This document shows positions 13,893 through 21,289 of a DNA stretch of 28,680 bases, one piece after another (position 1 is the first letter of the stretch; each line of letters opens with the position of its first letter). This DNA is from Pseudomonadota bacterium (GTDB lineage: Bacteria; Desulfobacterota; Desulfobulbia; Desulfobulbales; SURF-16): assembly GCA_030597865.1 (NCBI GenBank), contig JAUVQZ010000010.1, positions 1 through 28,680 on the forward strand, written 5' to 3'. Both the position numbers and the translations under genes were made by a program. The notes beneath the pieces were generated by a model. The model searched no databases. It was given only the letters and a program-made list of their open reading frames with translations, and was not told the DNA's origin.

Positions 13893-14771
13893 ATGGCGGC
13901 GGTTGTTGTTGAACAGGAGCTATTTCAGGCGTGCCAGGTGATTTTTGGCGATGAGTTGAGTATTTCCCGCGAGTTCCTGGAGTATGTTCAGATGTCCGGG
14001 GTGAAGAGCGCCTACCGCAAACGGGCCAAGGAGACCCATCCCGACCGTATGGTGGGCCAGGGTAAGTTGGCCCAGGTGCGTGGAGCCCAACAGTTTCAAG
14101 TAGTTCAGCAGGCCTATAAGAACCTCAGCGTCTACCTTGATGCCCGTGAAAAGGGGTTCTGTCTCGCAGTAAGATCATCCCCGCCCATCCGGCCACGACC
14201 CGCCTCGCCGATGAAAAAGTATTGGGGCAGCAGGACTGAACGGTCTGGCTTTTCCCAAAAACAGGCCCGGGCCCGGCAACGCAAAAATCAGACAGGCCGC
14301 CCTGCCTTTCATGGCCAAAATTTCTGCAAGACCCGTCCCACCCACAAGGGCACGGATGGGAATCTGTTCACCGGCAGGCTCCCAGCCCGCCCCTTGCTCT
14401 TTGGTCATTTCCTCTATTACTCTGGTCTTGTTAGCTGGCAGAGCCTTATCAAGGCCCTGGTCTGGCAGCGCAGCAATCGTCCCCGCCTTGGTGAGATTGG
14501 CCGCCGCTTCGGCTGGCTCACCTCTGAAGATATCGTCTCCCTGCTCAGGACCCCTGATGGTAAACCTTTTGGTGAGAAGGCCGTTGATAAGGGCCTGTTG
14601 ACCGAGGGCCAGTTGAAGACGGTTCTGGCCTTTCAGAGGTCACAGCAGGGCCGCATCGGTGAATATTTTGTTGGGAAAAGAATCTTTGGCAAGGCACGGT
14701 TGGAAGAGATCCTGGGTCATTATCATGCCCATAACTACAGGCAGAGCAAGCGGGCCCGCAAGGCCTCTTGA
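13893..14771 (+). CDS. J-domain protein with C-terminal MshEN-like repeats
   Basis: This 292-residue protein has a J domain near residues 10-85 with the HPD signature at 49-51 (KRAKETHPDRM), so it should stimulate an Hsp70 partner. Residues about 90-160 form a basic, low-complexity linker. The C-terminal third carries two related units: FGHFLYYSGLVSWQSLIKAL followed by RLGEIGRRFGWLTSEDIVSLL, and FGEKAVDKGLLTEGQLKTVL followed by RIGEYFVGKRIFGKARLEEIL. The pattern LGExLxxxGxxxxxxLxxAL resembles the repeats of the GspE/MshE N-terminal domain, which in MshE bind c-di-GMP. That resemblance is my pattern reading. The start has AAGGG upstream. The M48 protease gene begins 25 bases downstream and is probably co-transcribed. 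Confidence 0.75.
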   Translation: MAAVVVEQELFQACQVIFGDELSISREFLEYVQMSGVKSAYRKRAKETHPDRMVGQGKLAQVRGAQQFQVVQQAYKNLSVYLDAREKGFCLAVRSSPPIRPRPASPMKKYWGSRTERSGFSQKQARARQRKNQTGRPAFHGQNFCKTRPTHKGTDGNLFTGRLPARPLLFGHFLYYSGLVSWQSLIKALVWQRSNRPRLGEIGRRFGWLTSEDIVSLLRTPDGKPFGEKAVDKGLLTEGQLKTVLAFQRSQQGRIGEYFVGKRIFGKARLEEILGHYHAHNYRQSKRARKAS

Positions 14772-14796
14772 TTTGTCCTAACCCCATCTTCTCGGC

Positions 14797-16626
14797 GTGA
14801 GTTATAATAATCTTCTCTATCTCCTGGTTGTCATTTTCCTGGTGTCATCTCAGCCCATTCCCGAACAGGCAGCCTTGCCCTTCTGGCAGGCAGCTCTTTT
14901 CTTTGTTGGTAAATTTGCCCTCTTTCATTTTTTATGCCGTCTTTTTCTGGGCGCCGGCCGGGTCCGGGAGGTCAAAAAATACCTGAGGGCAGAAAAGTAT
15001 CTGACCCTGCTGGCCCTCTCCTTTCTGGCAATTGATATTTTTCTGCTTGACTGCCTCTATTATTTCTCCCTGGTGCCCTATCTCGGAGCCCTGCCCGTCT
15101 TTGGCAGATTTGTAGGACTGCTCCTCTTCTTTGCCTATCTGGGCAATGTCTGGCTTATTGCCTCTTGCCGGAGTATCGTCATCTTTGGCAGGAGCACAGG
15201 CAGCCGCCGCTTTATTTTTGAGAATGTCCGGTCCAATCTGCCCATTGTCCTGCCCTGGCTCTTCATATCCCTGCTCTTTGATGTCCTGGACCTGCTGCCA
15301 CTGCCGGCGGTCAGAACCTTCATGGATTCCGGATCAGGGGAGATAATTCTCCTGGCTGGCTTTTTTCTCTTTATCGCCCTTGTCTTTCCACCCCTTCTCA
15401 TGAGGATCTGGGGCTGCCGGCCCATGGCCGAAGGGGGTATCCGGGACCATATGGTCTCTTTTTGCCAACGGCTCAACCTGCATTACCACGATATTATGAT
15501 CTGGCCCCTTTTCGGGGGCCAGGTGGTCACTGCCGGTGTGGTTGGCTTTATTGCCCGCTTTCGCTATATCCTGGTGACCCCCAGTCTGCTCACCAACCTG
15601 GAAGCCCGGGAGGTGGACGCTGTTCTCGCCCATGAGATCGGTCATGTGAAGCGCTATCATATGCAGCTCTACCTCCTGGTTTTGTTGGGGTTTTCAATTA
15701 TTATCAACCCCCTTCTGGAGTTGTTCCTCTACTCTGCCCTGCATGGAGATTGGTTTTACCAGCTGGCGGAACTGAGCAACCTCACGGCCACAGGTCTCCT
15801 TGATATCTTTTTGCCCGTGGCCCTGCTGGTGGTGCTGATTCTTTTTCTGCGCTTTGTCTTTGGTTTTTTTATGCGCAATTTTGAGCGCCAGGCAGACCTG
15901 CATGCCTTCACCGTCCTGGGGGGAGGATCGGCAATCAGTGCTGCCCTGGAGAAGGTGGCCTGGCTCAGCGGCGATATTCGGGACCTGCCGAGCTGGCACC
16001 ATTTCGGGATCAGCCAGCGCGTTGATTTTTTGGCTGCCTGTGATGATGAACCTGCCCTGGTAGAGAGGCACCATCGTAAGGTGTACCTGGCCTTAGGGCT
16101 GTACTGTCTGTTGATTATGGGTGCTGGTGTTCTCAACTTTACCCTGCCGAAAGATCTGGTCGAACAGGCCATTAATGAACGGGCCATTGCCAAATTGGAG
16201 GAGGAGGTTGGCCGCGACCCTGACAATTTTCAGCTCCACTGGGCCCTTGGTGATATTTATTACCGGCAGAAGGCCTATGGCGAAGCCATCAACGCCTATG
16301 GCCAGTCATTGCTGCTGGTTCCGGAAAATCCCGAAGTCCTGAATAATCTGGCCTGGCTTCTGGTGACCTGTGAGGATGGGCGGTTTATCGATGGCGACCA
16401 TGGCCTTTTATTGGCCAGCAGGGCAGCGGCCCTGAAGCCGGCCCCCCACATCCTTGATACCCTGGCCCACGCCTATTGGCTCCAGGGTGAACGGCAGATG
16501 GCCCTGGACATAGAAAAGGGGGCCTTGGCCATGGCCCGGCCGGAGAATAAAAGGATATATGCCGAGCAGCTCAGGAGGTGGCAGGAGATAGTCGAGAAAA
16601 GTGCAAATCAAGGGCTGGAATTTTAA
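14797..16626 (+). CDS. Membrane M48-family zinc metalloprotease with TPR C-terminus
   Basis: This 609-residue protein starts with several predicted membrane helices in residues 5-205. An M48 peptidase domain follows with the zinc motif HEIGH at 279-283 and the third ligand Glu363 in the NFERQAD segment. Helices at about 290-315 and 335-360 flank the active site, as in HtpX/Ste24-like proteases. Residues about 460-600 hold two to three TPR-like repeats (NFQLHWALGDIYYRQKAYGEAINAYGQSL and the following block) and probably bind protein partners. It likely acts in envelope protein quality control; the substrate is unknown. The start GTG 14797 has no strong ribosome site. The gene ends exactly one base before the convergent gene's stop codon. 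Confidence 0.88.
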   Translation: MSYNNLLYLLVVIFLVSSQPIPEQAALPFWQAALFFVGKFALFHFLCRLFLGAGRVREVKKYLRAEKYLTLLALSFLAIDIFLLDCLYYFSLVPYLGALPVFGRFVGLLLFFAYLGNVWLIASCRSIVIFGRSTGSRRFIFENVRSNLPIVLPWLFISLLFDVLDLLPLPAVRTFMDSGSGEIILLAGFFLFIALVFPPLLMRIWGCRPMAEGGIRDHMVSFCQRLNLHYHDIMIWPLFGGQVVTAGVVGFIARFRYILVTPSLLTNLEAREVDAVLAHEIGHVKRYHMQLYLLVLLGFSIIINPLLELFLYSALHGDWFYQLAELSNLTATGLLDIFLPVALLVVLILFLRFVFGFFMRNFERQADLHAFTVLGGGSAISAALEKVAWLSGDIRDLPSWHHFGISQRVDFLAACDDEPALVERHHRKVYLALGLYCLLIMGAGVLNFTLPKDLVEQAINERAIAKLEEEVGRDPDNFQLHWALGDIYYRQKAYGEAINAYGQSLLLVPENPEVLNNLAWLLVTCEDGRFIDGDHGLLLASRAAALKPAPHILDTLAHAYWLQGERQMALDIEKGALAMARPENKRIYAEQLRRWQEIVEKSANQGLEF

Positions 16627-17307
16627 TCAGGGCAGGGAAATTGGGTCTTGAAAGCTGAGATCAGCCAGGGGTTGGCCGGTCACGAGATGGCTGCCGATCT
16701 GCCGGCCAAACTCTTCGGCCCTTGCCTGCTGGGCCTTGTCATGGCCATAGCGCGGATAATGGTCGCTGATCAGCGCCATTTTCTCAGGATGTCTGCCGCT
16801 CAGCTTTAAAAAGACCCCCAGGGTGCGCCACGGTTCACTGATTGGGTGACTGAAGATAATGGCATTAGCCACCTGGGCCCCGCATTTTTTTAACAGCCCC
16901 TTAAGCCCCCAGAGATGCATGCGCCAATAACCACGGCAGGAGATAAGGGGGATAACGGTTTTGTTGCGGAGAAGGCGGTGGCCGTCCCGGTCAAGGAAGG
17001 AGAGCATGGGGCCACTGGGGTGATAGGACCAGGTGGGGCCAGCTAAGATGACCAGGTCATGGGGCTTGGTGCAGGAGGCTGAAAGCGGTTTGATGGCAAT
17101 CCGTTGTCTGCAGAAGGTGCGCAGCATCATGACCACGGTTTTGGTCATGGAGCCAAAGGGGAAGCGCATCGGGGTCAGGGGCTGGAGACGTTCCTGTCGG
17201 ATATGGCATCCGGAGTTTTCCAGGCCGCTGATGAGGCTGGTAAGCAGGCCATGGGTTTGGCCGCTTAGGGAAAATGAGATGATGAGGATGGTTGGCGATG
17301 GCTTCAT
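16627..17307 (-). CDS. Flavodoxin-like / NAD(P)H-dependent oxidoreductase-like protein
   Basis: This 226-residue protein has a flavodoxin fold. The N-terminus TILIISFSLSGQT shows the first strand and a phosphate-binding loop of the T/S-x-S-G-x-T type (residues 11-18). Residues 90-106 (GPTWSYHPSGPMLSFLD) match the second flavin loop with an aromatic pair. The middle has VIPLISCRGYWRMHLWGLKGLLKKCGAQV, as in multimeric flavodoxins. It is longer than simple flavodoxins (about 140-180). The role is unknown. It is divergent from the HemY gene, so a part in heme biosynthesis, for example as an electron acceptor, is conceivable; the flavodoxin-fold HemG oxidase is a distant analogue. No clear ribosome site was seen. 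Confidence 0.7.
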   Translation of the reverse strand: MKPSPTILIISFSLSGQTHGLLTSLISGLENSGCHIRQERLQPLTPMRFPFGSMTKTVVMMLRTFCRQRIAIKPLSASCTKPHDLVILAGPTWSYHPSGPMLSFLDRDGHRLLRNKTVIPLISCRGYWRMHLWGLKGLLKKCGAQVANAIIFSHPISEPWRTLGVFLKLSGRHPEKMALISDHYPRYGHDKAQQARAEEFGRQIGSHLVTGQPLADLSFQDPISLP

Positions 17308-17381
17308 GGCAGCTTTTCTCTATGTCCGACAGGCTCCTGGCGGGATTTTGATGTATACCTTATTCAAAGATGGGGATGTTG

Positions 17382-17411
17382 TCACCACAACTTTTAGCTT
17401 AGTTGTGATGA
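17382..17411. repeat. Dyad between the flavodoxin-like gene and hemY
   Basis: The arms TCACCACAAC (17382-17391) and GTTGTGATGA (17402-17411) are inverted repeats with one mismatch and a 10-base spacer. Arm-to-arm spacing is about two helical turns. They lie midway in the 153-bp divergent intergenic region, where an operator for both genes would be placed. The binding protein is unknown. Confidence 0.5.
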
Positions 17412-17460
17412 GCTACAGATTTTTTGTTGATGCGTTGATGAACTGGCTGCCTGGAATATC

Positions 17461-18825
17461 ATGGAAAAAAAGGATGTGATCATAATCGGCGCTGGAGTTT
17501 CCGGTCTGGCCTGCGCCCATTTTTTAAGGGCTCAAAGACCTGAACTCTCCGTGCTTGTGGTGGAGAAATCGAGCCATAGCGGTGGGGTTATTCGCTCCCA
17601 TCATGAAGGGGGCTACCTCTGTGAGGTTGGGCCCCATGGCTTCCTCGATAATAAGGAGGAGAGCCGCGAAATTTTAGCTGATCTTCATCTCATGGATGGG
17701 GTGCAGCGTGCCCCTCTGGGAGATTTTCACCGCTATCTCTGTCGTCAGGGGCGGCTCATGGCCCTGCCCCAGAAACCCCAGGAGCTTATCACCTCGAAAC
17801 TGCTCAGCCCCTGGGACAAGCTGCGTCTGCTCGGTGATCTCTGGAAGAAGCCCCTGGCCGGCCATCCCTCCATCGGTGAGTGGGCCGGGCATCGATTCGG
17901 CAAGGGGGTGTTGCCCCTGGTGGATGCCGCCATAACCGGCACCTTTTCCGGTGACCTTAACCGGCTCAGTATGGATGCGGTGATGCCCGGCGTTCGCAAG
18001 CTTGAGGCCGAACATGGCTCTCTGTTGCGGGGCCTCAAAAAAAAGGCCAAGGCCAAGAGGGAAAAGATTGTTCTCCTGCCTGCCATGATCAACTTCCCCC
18101 AGGGCCTGGAAAGGCTGGTGCAGAGCATGGCCGTGGGCCATGACATAAAGACCGAATGTGAGGTCCATGGTCTGGAGAAAAGAGGGGAGGGTTGGCAGCT
18201 CTCAACAGCTGACGGTCCTCTGCTGGCCCGGCATGTCATCTGTGCCCTGCCCATTAATGGCGCTCTGCCGCTCTTTGCCCCCTTTGGGCCGCCTGTTGAC
18301 AAGGTTCCAGAGTCGTATATCTGTAATGTCCGCCTCGGTTTTGTTGATAATGGCGCCATCCCCAAGGGCTTTGGTTTTCTGACCCCGGAATGCGAAAATC
18401 GTTTTGTCCTGGGGTGTATGTTCACCTCCCGCATGTTTCCCGGCCGCGCCCCCCAGGGCAAGGTGCTGCTTGAGGCCTTGGTGGGGGGGCGCCGCCATCC
18501 CGAACGCCTGGAGTTGGCCGATGATGAGATCGTCCGCCGGGTTGTTGCAGACCTTAAAGAATTGTTGGACCTGCCGGAATCCCCGGAATTTGTCAGGGTT
18601 CTGCGCCCCAAAAGCGGTATCCCGCAGATGGAGAAGGATCACCTTGACCTCCTGACCTGGCGCGCCAATCTGGAGCAGGGAAACCACGGTATTTCCCTGT
18701 GCGGTTTTGGCTGGGATGGTATCGGCATTAATGACATGACCCGGTCGGCGCGGCTGGCCGTTGCTGCCATTGATCAGGGCAGGGGTGGCGAAGAGGATCC
18801 TGGGGTGAAACCCGTCTATTTTTAG
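17461..18825 (+). CDS. hemY: Protoporphyrinogen/coproporphyrinogen oxidase, HemY type
   Basis: This 454-residue FAD-dependent oxidase of the HemY/PPO family oxidises the porphyrinogen ring late in heme biosynthesis. The N-terminal Rossmann motif IIIGAGVSGLACAHFL holds the GxGxxG at residues 10-15, followed by VVEKSSHSGGVIRSHHEGGYLCEVGPHGFL, the typical substrate-side FAD loop. The amine-oxidase-like core includes PLVDAAITGTFSGDLNRLS. The C-terminal FAD-binding segment is GISLCGFGWDGIGINDMTRSARLA. Length agrees with the family. HemY normally uses oxygen, but anaerobes with this enzyme must use another acceptor. The flavodoxin-like gene is divergently next to it. The sequence does not decide between proto- and coproporphyrinogen as substrate. 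Confidence 0.9.
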   Translation: MEKKDVIIIGAGVSGLACAHFLRAQRPELSVLVVEKSSHSGGVIRSHHEGGYLCEVGPHGFLDNKEESREILADLHLMDGVQRAPLGDFHRYLCRQGRLMALPQKPQELITSKLLSPWDKLRLLGDLWKKPLAGHPSIGEWAGHRFGKGVLPLVDAAITGTFSGDLNRLSMDAVMPGVRKLEAEHGSLLRGLKKKAKAKREKIVLLPAMINFPQGLERLVQSMAVGHDIKTECEVHGLEKRGEGWQLSTADGPLLARHVICALPINGALPLFAPFGPPVDKVPESYICNVRLGFVDNGAIPKGFGFLTPECENRFVLGCMFTSRMFPGRAPQGKVLLEALVGGRRHPERLELADDEIVRRVVADLKELLDLPESPEFVRVLRPKSGIPQMEKDHLDLLTWRANLEQGNHGISLCGFGWDGIGINDMTRSARLAVAAIDQGRGGEEDPGVKPVYF

Positions 18826-18994
18826 CCGAATTTCCAGGTGTTTGATCTTTTTGTATTCATGATCCATATCTCAATCATTGATGGCCTCGCAGATAGCGTA
18901 GACTTCGAAAAGTACGGTACGGCCACCGGCACAGTGGCTATCCTACTGATTTAACGTCACACGGTTTTAGTGCCAGTGACTTTTTACGGGATCA

Positions 18995-20782
18995 TCAATC
19001 ATTGGGATTGCCGAAAATATCGGCAAAATCGTCCTGATGTTTTTCCAGTATTGCCATCAGATCCGGGCCAAAGGCCTGTTGGCCGCTCTTGCCCGTGCGG
19101 TCGTCCCTGCGCATGATGGCCATGGTTTTTTCATGGCTGAATGGCGGTTTGTAGGGTCTGGAGCTGCGCAGGGCATCATAGACATCGGCCAGGGTAACAA
19201 TTCTGCCCTCCAGGGGGATTTGTTCACCCCTGAGTGGGGAGAGGCCGCTGGAGCTGATGGGGCTGCTCTGGCTGATGTCCACCAATTTGCCGGAATCTAG
19301 ACAAAGGGCCGGATAGCCGCTGCCGTCCCAGCGTTGATGGTGGTGGAGGGCGATATTGCGGGCCATGAGCAGGCGGGGATCCCTGTGGCTGCTGCCTGCC
19401 AGCATCTGATCGATGATCTGGGCGCCGATAATGGTATGTCTCTCCATCTTGCGCCACTCATCCCTGTCCAATGGTCGTTCCAGTTTAATGATATGGGGGA
19501 TGGCCACCTTGCCGATGTCATGGATGGCAGCCACCTGGCCGATGCCCCGGCAGAAATCCGCATCCATGCCAAGCTCAGCGCTCACCAGCCGGGCGTACTC
19601 ATTAACCCGCAGGATGTGATGGCCGGTAATCTCATCGCTGAACTCAGCCGTGGCGCAAAGACCGGTGATGGCCTGGAGAAAAAGATTCTCGTTGGACTCG
19701 GCCAGGTCAATGAGGTTGGTCACGGTGCGGGCCGTGTTGACCAATGTTTCCATGGCAAAGAGATCATTTTTGGTAATGCCGCTCCCTTTGTTAAAGGCGA
19801 TGATGGAGAGCTCGCCCTGGTGGTAATTGACAAAATTTTCCATGGCCTGGTCGATAAAGGCCGCAACCTGTGGGTCAAAGGGGCATCTGCGGCTGAACTC
19901 CTGGTGGCTCTCGCCACTGCGGCGTTGGCCGGTGATTATGCGCTGCTGGAGACGGGACTGCCAGATGGGCGCTGCGGAATCAGGGGGGATGATGATGTTT
20001 TCTGACTGGCGAAGACCACGGTCGTCCATCTTGTAGACCCGGCCATGGAGAAGCTGATTGTCCTTTTTCCGGGAGATGAACACGGCCTGGTAGCCTTGCT
20101 GGATGATGAGGCGGGCCAGGCGTTGGTAGCTGTCATTGTCAAAGATCAGCTCGTGCAGGGAGTCAGCTATCTCCTGATTGAAGCGGTGAATCTGGCCAAG
20201 ACGGTGATCAAGTGCCTTCTGCTCGGTAATATCAGAGAACCAGACCAGGATCTGGTTGTCGGCATGGGTTGTTCTGATCCGGTACCAGCGCGCCACCTGT
20301 TCAACATAGGCCTCAAAATCACTGGCAATGTCAGGCTGCTGATGGGCGGCGATGATCTCGGCCTGAAGGTCATCGCCGATGAGTTGGGATATGGAGTTAA
20401 TGGCGAGCTGGTCAAAAAGGGCCTTGGTCCTGCCGCTGGCGGCCAGGATATTGCCCTGGCTATCCATGAGAAAGGCAGGATCCTGCCTTTTGGCCGGCAG
20501 GAGAAGAAGGCGTTCCTCATACTGGTTGGTCAGGTGGGTGACGGTCCGGGCCAGGGTAAGAATAATGAATGAAACAAGGTAGGGGGGCAGCTGGGTCAGG
20601 CCTGCCTGGGTGTCCACCAGGTTGAGGGCCAGGCCAATGAGAGTGGCGATGATGTAGTTGGCCGGTTGCCGTAGCTCAACAAGAAGCAGACGGCTACAAC
20701 AACGGATATCCAGGCAGGTGGTTGGCGGCATAGTTCCGAATTGTTTGCACCCGTGGACAGGCCCAGGGTGTTCGGTATCCAC
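18995..20782 (-). CDS. Membrane PAS-HD-GYP protein (predicted c-di-GMP phosphodiesterase)
   Basis: This protein of about 595 residues has hydrophobic segments at about 38-58 and 62-82, a PAS domain at about 98-195 (DPAFLMDSQGNILAASGRT to VWFSDITEQKAL), a GAF-like region at about 205-360, and an HD-GYP domain at about 365-590. Catalytic marks are HD at 421-422 (AAIHDIGKVAIP), HHHQRWDGSGYP at 480-491 and LADVYDALRSSRPYK. HD-GYP proteins hydrolyse c-di-GMP to GMP or pGpG. Between GYP and the usual GExIPL there is an extra stretch of about 20 residues (493-517). The GTG start at 20782 has no ribosome site and the N-terminus is uncertain. It begins 23 bases after gspG, so it is probably the last gene of the T2SS operon. 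Confidence 0.88.
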   Translation of the reverse strand: MDTEHPGPVHGCKQFGTMPPTTCLDIRCCSRLLLVELRQPANYIIATLIGLALNLVDTQAGLTQLPPYLVSFIILTLARTVTHLTNQYEERLLLLPAKRQDPAFLMDSQGNILAASGRTKALFDQLAINSISQLIGDDLQAEIIAAHQQPDIASDFEAYVEQVARWYRIRTTHADNQILVWFSDITEQKALDHRLGQIHRFNQEIADSLHELIFDNDSYQRLARLIIQQGYQAVFISRKKDNQLLHGRVYKMDDRGLRQSENIIIPPDSAAPIWQSRLQQRIITGQRRSGESHQEFSRRCPFDPQVAAFIDQAMENFVNYHQGELSIIAFNKGSGITKNDLFAMETLVNTARTVTNLIDLAESNENLFLQAITGLCATAEFSDEITGHHILRVNEYARLVSAELGMDADFCRGIGQVAAIHDIGKVAIPHIIKLERPLDRDEWRKMERHTIIGAQIIDQMLAGSSHRDPRLLMARNIALHHHQRWDGSGYPALCLDSGKLVDISQSSPISSSGLSPLRGEQIPLEGRIVTLADVYDALRSSRPYKPPFSHEKTMAIMRRDDRTGKSGQQAFGPDLMAILEKHQDDFADIFGNPND

Positions 20783-20805
20783 ATGAACTTAATTGTTACG
20801 TCTCT

Positions 20806-21243
20806 TTACTGCCAGCTACCAATATCCCTATCTTCTTTGGCGCCGCCCTCGCGGTTGTCCTTGCCATAGGTAAAGATGTCGATCTCACCATGCTGGCCGG
20901 GGTTGGTATACTGGTAATTGCGCTTCCAGGGGTCCTTGGGGATGGCCTTGGCAAGATAGGGGCCGTCCCAGCCATCAACGCCCGGGTCGGTGAAAAGGGC
21001 GTCTATGCCCTCGCTCTGGCTGGGAAAATCGCCCACGTCAAGGCGGTTGGCGTTCATGGTGGTCATCAGCATCTCAATCTGGGTCTTGGCGGTCTGCTGC
21101 TTTGCTTTTCTGACCTGGCTGTAATATTTCGGCACGGCAACGGTGGCAATGAGACCGAGGATGACCATAACGGCCATCAGCTCCAGCAGGGAAAAACCAT
21201 GGTTGCCGGCGATACTCTGTTTCTTCTCTTGATCCTTTCTCAC
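20806..21243 (-). CDS. gspG: Type II secretion major pseudopilin GspG
   Basis: This 145-residue protein starts with a 16-residue leader ending in Gly, cut by the prepilin peptidase before Phe17 (NHG|FSLLELMAVMVILGLIATVAVPKYY), with Glu at +5. The C-terminal part has the GspG features LDVGDFPSQSEGIDALFTDPGVDGWDGPYLAK and PKDPWKRNYQYTNPGQHGEIDIFTYGKD, the calcium-binding loop region. GTG 21243 is chosen because AAAAGGTG lies about 5 bases upstream; GTG 21276 would give a long leader without a ribosome site. GspG makes up the pseudopilus that drives substrates through the secretin. Unusually, it lies after gspD near the operon's end rather than after gspF. Confidence 0.93.
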   Translation of the reverse strand: MRKDQEKKQSIAGNHGFSLLELMAVMVILGLIATVAVPKYYSQVRKAKQQTAKTQIEMLMTTMNANRLDVGDFPSQSEGIDALFTDPGVDGWDGPYLAKAIPKDPWKRNYQYTNPGQHGEIDIFTYGKDNREGGAKEDRDIGSWQ

Positions 21244-21289
21244 AATTACACCTTTTCGTTTGTTGATGGTTCTCACAGGGGAGGGGGGC

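Noticed and set aside
18950..18985. Possible terminator after hemY (GTCAC ... GTGAC followed by TTTTT)
   Set aside because: Only a 5-bp stem with a loop of about 15 bases; not stable enough to call.
20596..20784. Alternative ATG frame overlapping the HD-GYP start, suggesting a frameshift
   Set aside because: The frame ends after 62 codons. The main frame's N-terminus reads as two hydrophobic segments leading into PAS, so no frameshift is needed.
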